Part shown: positions 1-5,566 of the stretch, piece by piece
Layout: every line of letters begins with the position of its first letter
Position numbering within the stretch: the first letter of the stretch is position 1
Origin: Lachnospiraceae bacterium
GTDB lineage: Bacteria > Bacillota > Clostridia > Lachnospirales > Lachnospiraceae
Length of the DNA: 8,715 bases
Assembly (NCBI GenBank): GCA_017446125.1
Contig: JAFSRL010000056.1
Coordinates: forward strand, 1 to 8,715
Direction: 5' to 3'
Program-made: the position numbers and the translations under genes
The notes under the pieces: generated by a model
Told to the model about the DNA's origin: nothing
Seen by the model: only the letters and a program-made list of their open reading frames with translations
Databases searched by the model: none

Positions 1-339
1 CGTCACTTCCTCCATCCCTTCCTCAATGTCAATCGTCACGTCAAAGGTGTGGCTTCCCTCCTCCATGTCCGTGACAAGGATGGAGCGGACACCGCCCGTC
101 ACCTCGCCTTCCCCGTAACGCGACGTGATTTCCTCCACGGTCAGCGCATGCAGCTCTTCCATGCAGTTTTGCGCTAAGAAGGCGGCATCCTGCAACTGTC
201 CCGCCTTCATGGTCGTGCGGTGTGTAACGATAAACCCCTGCAACATGGGAACGGTGATAATCCCCAGGATTGCCACCGCAACGAGCAACTCTATGAGACT
301 TAACCCGTCATCCGTTCCTCGACGTGCTGCCTTGTCCAC
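1..339 (-). CDS. Type IV prepilin, PilV/GspI-like minor pilin (3' end outside window)
   Basis: This is the N-terminal 113 residues of a prepilin; the gene continues past the left edge. The GTG start at 339-337 is supported by an AGAGGAG Shine-Dalgarno (353-347) with a 7-nt spacer. The leader MDKAARRGTDDG has three basic residues and ends in the Gly required at -1. It is followed by LSLIELLVAVAILGII, a class III pilin segment with Glu at +5 and a hydrophobic stretch that serves as membrane anchor and assembly helix. Residue +1 is Leu instead of the usual Phe or Met. After the helix comes AQNCMEEL, which resembles the A-x-x-x-M-E motif of PilV/GspI minor pilins. PilD, encoded upstream in the same block, should process it. 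The start overlaps pilO by 32 nt in another frame, so translation is probably coupled. Prepilin identity is secure; the PilV/GspI assignment is an inference, because the globular C-terminus is not visible. Confidence 0.88.
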   Translation of the reverse strand, partial: MDKAARRGTDDGLSLIELLVAVAILGIITVPMLQGFIVTHRTTMKAGQLQDAAFLAQNCMEELHALTVEEITSRYGEGEVTGGVRSILVTDMEEGSHTFDVTIDIEEGMEEVT

Positions 340-1204
340 CGCCGGACTCCTCTTGTGCTTCCTGCGCCGCAGGCGCTGTCTCCTGTGCGGTTCCGTCTTC
401 TTCCGCCTGCGCCGCGCCTTCTTCCGTTACTTCACCTTCCGCCGCTTCCCCCTCTAACGGTTCTTCCACAGCGACCGGTGCATTCGAATAGATGCCCTCG
501 CCGAAGATATTGTTCATCCCGTGCCGTACACTGCCGGGATCGGGTGCCACATATTCCTTTCCGGTTCCGGAAAGCGCATAGAAGTTCACGTTCATGGCGC
601 CGTTCAAAATGCCGCCTGCGTTGTCATACGTGAGCGCAATGTCCTCGATGCTCTTGACATCCTGCGACGAGATGATATCGTTTAGGATTTTCTTTAATCC
701 GTCGTAATCCGTCTGTAAACTGATGCCGGTTACGGATCTTGTCAGGACAAATTCGCCGACGCTCAAAATCGATCCGTCCGGCTGGTAATTATTCATCGTC
801 ATCTCGCCGGTCGCATCCACCATCGACGCCAACACGTCCTCGCGGTTGGGGACCAAAACCTCCACCTGCTCCGCAGGCGGCGTCGTGACATAATAAACCC
901 TGGTGCCCGGCACCTTGTCCGTTAAGGAGTCCGCATACAGAATCTGATCCTCTTCCTTGACGGCAACCGGAAAACGCGCAAGGTGTGCAGCCGCTTCCTC
1001 CTTGAATTCCGCCGCCTGCGCTTCATAGCTGCCCTCGAGCTTTGAAATCATCTCAATCTGGCGCTCCAGCAGCTCGTTCTCACGCTCTAAAATCGTCACC
1101 TGCTCATTGAAGTAGTTGAATCCGTAGAGCCAGGCGACCACAACCAACAGCACACAGGCTGCGATCTTGATGATGGTTTTGTCCCGTTCGGTAATCTTCA
1201 GCAT
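308..1204 (-). CDS. pilO: PilO-like type IV pilus alignment protein with acidic C-terminal tail
   Basis: A 298-residue bitopic membrane protein. A short cytoplasmic N-terminus (1-10) precedes one membrane helix (about 11-31). A Glu/Leu-rich coiled coil follows (about 32-76), then a mixed alpha/beta extracytoplasmic domain (about 77-215) that fits the ferredoxin-like fold of PilO/GspM. Sequence identity to known PilO proteins is low. The call rests on this topology and on position directly after PilM-PilN (6-nt gap). PilO pairs with PilN through the coiled coil and the ferredoxin-like domain to form the alignment complex between the motor and the outside. Residues about 246-298 are a Glu/Ala/Gln/Gly-rich tail with no predicted fold, making the protein longer than typical PilO (about 200 residues). 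The start is ATG at 1204, with GGGAG at 1220-1216 overlapping the previous stop, about 11 nt upstream. The last 32 nt overlap the next prepilin gene. Confidence 0.8.
   Translation of the reverse strand: MLKITERDKTIIKIAACVLLVVVAWLYGFNYFNEQVTILERENELLERQIEMISKLEGSYEAQAAEFKEEAAAHLARFPVAVKEEDQILYADSLTDKVPGTRVYYVTTPPAEQVEVLVPNREDVLASMVDATGEMTMNNYQPDGSILSVGEFVLTRSVTGISLQTDYDGLKKILNDIISSQDVKSIEDIALTYDNAGGILNGAMNVNFYALSGTGKEYVAPDPGSVRHGMNNIFGEGIYSNAPVAVEEPLEGEAAEGEVTEEGAAQAEEDGTAQETAPAAQEAQEESGGGQGSTSRNG
347..353 (-). promoter_or_regulatory. Ribosome binding site fixing the GTG start of the left-edge prepilin
   Basis: The minus strand reads AGAGGAG, then a 7-nt spacer, then GTG at 339-337. The site lies inside the end of pilO. 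It decides the start, because there is no ATG in this frame before the pilin helix. Confidence 0.75.
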
Positions 1205-1210
1205 ATCCGT

Positions 1211-3007
1211 TTACTCTCCCGTCTGAAGCAGGTCATTCGTCGTTTCCGGTGCCGGCTGCGCTTCCCCCGGTGCGGGCTGTGCTTCGCCCTGTGCGGGCTG
1301 CGCTTCTTCCGCTGCCTGTTTGTAGGTGCCCACCATCGTAAACGTCACACCGCCGCCTCCGGTACCGCTGTCCGTAATGCCGGATACGGTGACTTCGGAA
1401 AGCGATTCAAAGGTGCGGAACTGGATGATCGCGTCCGCCGCCTCTTCCTTGGTGGGTGCCGTTACGGAGACCGTCACCTTTTCACGGTCCGCAATGAAGC
1501 TGCTCACATACAGGTTCGCGGGCATCTTTTCTTCCAGCTCCTCAATGAATTCCACAAGGGTTCCCGTGGGGAGCTGTGTCGCGTCAAACGCATCCTGCAT
1601 ATACTGTGCCGCCTGCTTGGAAAGCGTATACTCCTGATACGAGGTCAGCATCGCGGAATAATTTCTAAACCGCGCCTTTAAGGTCGCATTCTTTCCACGC
1701 TCGGTGATGTAGCCAAGCACACCGATTGCGACCAGGGCAACCGCCAGTAAAGCCAGGATGATCATGGCGAGTCGTGTGATGTCGTTTACGTCCACGCCAA
1801 ATGCCTTCTGCGCCTTGCGCTCCTCCGTGAAGAAGTTCGCGGGGGACAAAACGGCTCCCAGGCAACTGACGTATTCTCCCAGGTCGTTGTTCTTTTCGTC
1901 GCGCGGAATGTGGAAGCCGGGTAAGTCCGTCATGATGTCCACATCCATACCGATCTCCTGCGTCAACAGATTGCAGAAGGAATTGATGGTGCCGCCCAGA
2001 CCCACCAGGACAATGCGGTCAATCTGGCGTTCCGGATTCTGGGATTCGTACAATTCAAGCACCTTCAGGATGCCGGAGATGAGCTCCGAAAACGATCCCG
2101 CCTGCGCCGGTGTTAAGGTGTGTGTGGTCTGTAAGTGATTGATTGCCTCATCGTACGAGGCGCCCGGTAAGACGAGTCCCTCGTCATAGACTTCGGCGAC
2201 CGCCTCATCAATACCGTAAGGCACAAAGCGTGACATCACGACGTTACCGTCCACCAGAATCAACACCTGTGTCCTGCGCTCGTTGACCTTGATGAGCGCC
2301 TGCACGTCCTGCGCGCATTCCTTGCGCATCGCCTGGAACAGGGAGTTGCCGTTGTAGTCGATGTCCTTTAACTCCAGGCCGCACTTGTGCGCAAAGCTTC
2401 TGTAAGCCGCCACCATGTCCTTGGGCATTGCCAGCAAGGATAAGCGGTATCCGGTGTAGCCTTCGTCCTGTGCCTTCCCCTTCTTTTTCTTTTTGTTCTT
2501 CTTCGCTTCCTTCGCCTTTAACTTTGCTTTTTTCTTTTCGAGCTTTTTGCGTTTCTTCCTTCCCTTCTTGCCAAGCTCTTCTTCGATTTCCTCATCGATG
2601 TCGACGACCTCAAGGTCTGCGGCATCGCTTTCCTTCCCCTGTTGCTTTAACACCTCGAGGATTGTATAGGCAACGCGGTAGTTTCTTAAGTCCATGGGGA
2701 AGTAATCCGCCTGGTTGGTCTTAAGCACCTCCGCGATCATGTTCCGTTTCACATACGGGATTTCCACATCGCGGGAAGCGATGCGGTTGCCCGTCACCGT
2801 AAAGACAACCTGCCTGGTCTTAATCCCGCGCGTATCCAGCGCGTCCCGCAATTCGTTCGCGAACGAATCGTCGTTGCGCAGCATGCCGTCATCGAGCACG
2901 TGGTCCGGCGTCGGTATGACAAACATGTTGGACACACGGCGGTTCTGTGTATCGACTTCACACAGGATTGTCCGGCTGTATCCGATTTCCACACTGAGGA
3001 TTTTCAT
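1211..3007 (-). CDS. pilM: PilM-PilN fusion protein, GspL-like layout
   Basis: A 598-residue protein joining two normally separate T4P proteins. Residues 1 to about 388 are a PilM-type actin-like cytoplasmic domain: LSVEIGYS near the start matches phosphate loop 1, RIVLVGLGGT (331-340) matches the adenosine loop, and YVSCLGAVL closes the domain. A membrane helix (about 411-432) is followed by a helical or coiled stretch (433-478) and a PilN-type ferredoxin-like region (about 480-562). The C-terminus carries three AQPAP-type repeats. The linker NFFTEERK (391-398) resembles the INLLPxxR peptide with which PilN docks on PilM. Two oddities: a charged insertion at about 121-185, and KVN where phosphate loop 2 normally has DIG. 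The expected role is an inner-membrane alignment complex with PilO, contacting PilB and PilC. The ATG at 3007 has AGAGG (3018-3014) 6 nt upstream. GspL of type II secretion has the same domain order. Confidence 0.88.
   Translation of the reverse strand: MKILSVEIGYSRTILCEVDTQNRRVSNMFVIPTPDHVLDDGMLRNDDSFANELRDALDTRGIKTRQVVFTVTGNRIASRDVEIPYVKRNMIAEVLKTNQADYFPMDLRNYRVAYTILEVLKQQGKESDAADLEVVDIDEEIEEELGKKGRKKRKKLEKKKAKLKAKEAKKNKKKKKGKAQDEGYTGYRLSLLAMPKDMVAAYRSFAHKCGLELKDIDYNGNSLFQAMRKECAQDVQALIKVNERRTQVLILVDGNVVMSRFVPYGIDEAVAEVYDEGLVLPGASYDEAINHLQTTHTLTPAQAGSFSELISGILKVLELYESQNPERQIDRIVLVGLGGTINSFCNLLTQEIGMDVDIMTDLPGFHIPRDEKNNDLGEYVSCLGAVLSPANFFTEERKAQKAFGVDVNDITRLAMIILALLAVALVAIGVLGYITERGKNATLKARFRNYSAMLTSYQEYTLSKQAAQYMQDAFDATQLPTGTLVEFIEELEEKMPANLYVSSFIADREKVTVSVTAPTKEEAADAIIQFRTFESLSEVTVSGITDSGTGGGGVTFTMVGTYKQAAEEAQPAQGEAQPAPGEAQPAPETTNDLLQTGE
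1244..1306 (-). repeat. Three tandem 21-bp repeats encoding EAQPA(P/Q)x heptads
   Basis: Units 1306-1286, 1285-1265 and 1264-1244 encode EAQPAQG, EAQPAPG and EAQPAPE at residues 568-588 of the PilM-PilN fusion. The units differ at only a few bases. They form a Pro/Ala-rich extracytoplasmic tail and could change copy number by slippage without breaking the frame. Confidence 0.85.
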
Positions 3008-3040
3008 CCGTTTCCTCTTTCCTTCCTTGTATGTTCTGCT

Positions 3041-3775
3041 TCAGATTCCGTAAAGCGCGTGCAGAATCTCTTTCCCTGCCAGCAATGCGATGAGCATCCC
3101 TGCACTTAAGTAAGGTCCTAAGGCAAGCTGCCTGCCCGCCTGAAACGCCGCCATCCGGATGATGTGGATGACACTGCCCAAAATACAGGCGAGTACAAAT
3201 GCGAGTAACGTCTTTTGCCATCCCAGAACGAGCCCCGCTCCGACAAACAGCTTCACGTCTCCCAAGCCGATGAGTGCGCCGTTTGATAACAGCCACAAAA
3301 CGAACAACGGCAGGGACACGACCACCGCGCCCAAAAGCGCGTCAAACACCAACGTAAAACGCAACAGCACATGCAGGATGCCAACGAGAAATACGCAAAG
3401 CGTAATCGCGTTCGGGATCCGTCGCGTTGCGCCATCAATGAAGGATGCGGCAATCAGTAAGGAAGCATACACCATGGATACTGCGCTTTGAACATGCATG
3501 CCCGTCTTCCAAACAATTAACGCGTACACGGCGGCGTTTAACAGCTCAACCGCCGGATACCGGACGGAAATCTTTTCCCCGCATGCCCTGCACCTTCCTT
3601 TTAAAAGCAGAAAGCTTACCAAAGGAATCAGGTCGTACCATTCCAGCACGGCTTTGCAGTGTACACAGTGTGAGCGCGTCTTTATGATGTCCTCTCCCTT
3701 CGGCACGCGTACGATCACGACGTTCAAAAACGAACCGATTACAAGACCGTACAAAAAGGCAAGGGCTGCCATCAT
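3041..3775 (-). CDS. pilD: Prepilin peptidase / N-methyltransferase
   Basis: A polytopic membrane aspartyl protease (A24 family) that cleaves prepilins after the leader Gly and methylates the new N-terminus. Numbering here counts the TTG at 3778 as residue 1, giving 245 residues; the ATG at 3775 used for this feature is residue 2. The N-terminal part has LYGLVIGSFLNVVIVRVP, typical of the family. A zinc-type cytoplasmic loop follows, with two CxxC pairs (Cys38/41 and Cys63/66), the hallmark of the bifunctional peptidase/methylase. Catalytic Asp115 is in FIDGATRRIPN and Asp174 is in GLGDVK, both in standard context. About seven to eight hydrophobic segments are present. TTG at 3778 and ATG at 3775 and 3772 are all possible starts. 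No good Shine-Dalgarno precedes them, and the pilin stop lies only a few nt upstream, so translational coupling is likely. The substrates are probably the pilin just upstream and the prepilin at the left edge. Confidence 0.96.
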   Translation of the reverse strand: MMAALAFLYGLVIGSFLNVVIVRVPKGEDIIKTRSHCVHCKAVLEWYDLIPLVSFLLLKGRCRACGEKISVRYPAVELLNAAVYALIVWKTGMHVQSAVSMVYASLLIAASFIDGATRRIPNAITLCVFLVGILHVLLRFTLVFDALLGAVVVSLPLFVLWLLSNGALIGLGDVKLFVGAGLVLGWQKTLLAFVLACILGSVIHIIRMAAFQAGRQLALGPYLSAGMLIALLAGKEILHALYGI

Positions 3776-3781
3776 CAAAGC

Positions 3782-4303
3782 TTACTGCGCCGTTCCCGCA
3801 ACAACGTCTCTTGCAAGACCGCCCAAGTCCGCCTTCACCGCCGGCACCGCATCCGCTGCGCGCGGTCCCTGCAAGGTTACGGTTGCGTCCAGATTCCCGT
3901 TCGAGTTCTTGTTGAACGTGATCGTGTAGCCCGTCCATGCGGAGGTGGACTTACAGGTGATTGTCGAGTCCGTCAGTCCGGCACTCGTTAAGGCATCCTT
4001 CAAGCCGTTGCTTGACGCGCTTCCCGCACTGGCGGTCGCCGTGAAGGTGTCTCCGTCACCGACCTGCCACTGATCCGCGGTCTTCGCGGGGTCCAGGTAG
4101 TAGATCTGCGTCGCCTGGATGATGTGCGAGATGTTCTGGATGTCCGTCGAGTTCCGCCCTCTCTCCACGAAGCGTAAATACTGTGGCGCAGCCACACCGA
4201 CTAAGACCGCCATGATTGCGATGACAATGATCAGCTCAACGAGTGAGAAGCCCTTATCATCTTTTTTCAGTTTCCGTTTCCATACCGTTTTTCTTTGTTT
4301 CAT
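3782..4303 (-). CDS. pilA: Type IV prepilin, probable major pilin
   Basis: A 173-residue prepilin. The 18-residue leader contains nine Lys/Arg and ends KKDDKG. It is followed by FSLVELIIVIAIMAVLVGVA, with Phe at +1 and Glu at +5, the standard class III cleavage site and assembly helix. The mature protein would be about 155 residues. It has only one Cys (117), so the disulfide loop of Gram-negative pilins is absent, as in many clostridial pilins. The globular part is rich in Ser, Thr, Gly and Asn, with a YTITFNKNSNGNLDATVTL strand-like region. A final Ala/Gly/Val/Asp tail (about 146-173) looks atypical. The gene sits between pilC and pilD and has the strongest Shine-Dalgarno in the window (AAAGGAGG, 8-nt spacer), consistent with high expression. 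Naming it major rather than minor pilin is inference from that site and its position. Confidence 0.93.
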   Translation of the reverse strand: MKQRKTVWKRKLKKDDKGFSLVELIIVIAIMAVLVGVAAPQYLRFVERGRNSTDIQNISHIIQATQIYYLDPAKTADQWQVGDGDTFTATASAGSASSNGLKDALTSAGLTDSTITCKSTSAWTGYTITFNKNSNGNLDATVTLQGPRAADAVPAVKADLGGLARDVVAGTAQ

Positions 4304-4311
4304 TGAAAAAC

Positions 4312-4319
4312 CCTCCTTT
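4312..4319 (-). promoter_or_regulatory. Strong ribosome binding site of the pilin gene
   Basis: The minus strand reads AAAGGAGG followed by an 8-nt spacer and the ATG at 4303. This is a near-perfect anti-16S match, better than those of pilB, pilC, pilD, pilM or pilO in this window, which fits a structural subunit made in excess. Confidence 0.8.
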
Positions 4320-4338
4320 TTGTGTGGGTGTTGCTTAA

Positions 4339-5553
4339 CTAAATTGTTTCCAGTGCCTGGTACATCGTTAACATGGGCGCCATGATCGCGGCAACCAAAA
4401 ATCCCACGATGAGCGCCAGTACAATGATAATCATGGGTTCCATCGCGGCGCTTAAAGACTGCGTCGCATTCTCCACTTCCTCATCATAATAATCCGCAAG
4501 CTTTTCCAGCATCACATCCGTCTCGCCGGTCTCCTCACCGATCCGGATCATGTGGTAGAGTAACGGGGGAAAAAGTCCGCTGACCTCCAGAGGTCTTGAT
4601 AAGGGCTGTCCCGCGATGACCGCTTCGAGCGCATCCGTCAATGCGTCGTGATACCACACGTTCTCCATCGTGCGCGCCGTGATTTCAATCGAATCCGCCA
4701 TGGGCACGCCGGAGGAATATAACGTTGCCAGCGTCCGCGCCAGCATCGAGCACGCCTTCTTCTCGTTCAGCTTGCCAAACAGCGGCAGCTTCAACGCAAT
4801 CCTGTCAAAGAACTTTCTTCCGCCCTTTGTGTGCTTTGCCCTGCGCACAAACAGCACGACAACCAGAATGGCAAAGGCGATGACAAACCAGAAGTTCACC
4901 ACGAATTCACTTAAGGCGACCACAAACCGCGTCACTGCCGGAAGCTGTGTGCCCAGTTGCGCAAACATATCCACGTAGGACGGGATGACCTTCACCAGCA
5001 TCACGATGACAACGATGATGGCGACAATCGCAACGATGAGCGGGTAGATCATCGCTTTCTTCACCATCGCCTGCAGCTTATGGGTCTTTTCAAACTGCAG
5101 CGCCATCCGCTCGAAGGAAACGTCAAGCGTTCCCGTCGCCTCGCCCGCGGCAACCGTCGTGACCAGTAATGCCGGGAAGACCTTCGGGTGCTGCATGAGC
5201 GCCTGCGAAAGCGGTTCGCCCTTTTCAATCTCCGTCAGCACATCCTGTGTGGCATCCTTTAATTTGATATTCGCTGTCTGCTCCGTTAAGAGCCGCAGGC
5301 AGTCAACGATGGGGACGCCCGCGCGGTAAATGCTTGTGAACTGTCTGCAAAACAGCGCAAGGTCTCTTGCGGTCACCCGTTTTAAGGCGCTGAAGTTGAT
5401 GTCCTGCGTCATGACGTTTTGTTCCACGACACGCACAGGCAAGAGTCCCTTGCCCTTGAGCTCGCGCATCGCGTGGTCTAAGTCCTGCGCCTGTAAGGAA
5501 CCCTTGAATTCGTTTCCCTTGATATCAACTGCCGAATAACCAAAGCTCGCCAT
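4339..5553 (-). CDS. pilC: Type IV pilus inner-membrane platform protein, PilC/GspF family
   Basis: A 404-residue polytopic protein of normal family length. It has a short N-terminal region (1-60, opening MASFGYSAVDIKG, typical of PilC/GspF) and two repeated T2SSF domains. The first runs from about 64 to 190, with LALFCRQFTSIYRAGVP and the AAGEATGTLD motif. The second runs from about 267 to 395, with LARTLATLYSSGVP and the matching IGEETGETD motif. Membrane helices lie near 168-190, 218-237 and 374-396. PilC sits at the base of the pilus and is thought to be turned by PilB to add pilins. The stop of pilB is 13 nt upstream of the ATG and only a weak purine stretch precedes it, so coupling to pilB translation is likely. 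A 35-nt gap separates it from the pilin gene. GspF of type II secretion is the only close alternative. Confidence 0.97.
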   Translation of the reverse strand: MASFGYSAVDIKGNEFKGSLQAQDLDHAMRELKGKGLLPVRVVEQNVMTQDINFSALKRVTARDLALFCRQFTSIYRAGVPIVDCLRLLTEQTANIKLKDATQDVLTEIEKGEPLSQALMQHPKVFPALLVTTVAAGEATGTLDVSFERMALQFEKTHKLQAMVKKAMIYPLIVAIVAIIVVIVMLVKVIPSYVDMFAQLGTQLPAVTRFVVALSEFVVNFWFVIAFAILVVVLFVRRAKHTKGGRKFFDRIALKLPLFGKLNEKKACSMLARTLATLYSSGVPMADSIEITARTMENVWYHDALTDALEAVIAGQPLSRPLEVSGLFPPLLYHMIRIGEETGETDVMLEKLADYYDEEVENATQSLSAAMEPMIIIVLALIVGFLVAAIMAPMLTMYQALETI

Positions 5554-5566
5554 ACTGTTTTATCTC

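Noticed and set aside
125..457. Plus-strand open frame across the pilO/prepilin junction
   Set aside because: It is antisense to two genes with clear motifs, is Arg/Cys/Ser-rich as expected for a shadow frame, and has no recognisable domain.
2958..3296. Minus-strand open frame overlapping pilD and pilM in another frame
   Set aside because: It crosses the real pilD stop and pilM start, both supported by motifs, and its Arg-rich product shows no domain.
4308..4323. Inverted repeat AAAAA-GGAGGG-TTTTT around the pilin Shine-Dalgarno as a hairpin
   Set aside because: It would be five A-U pairs only, too weak to sequester the site; better explained as an A/T-rich setting for a strong ribosome binding site.
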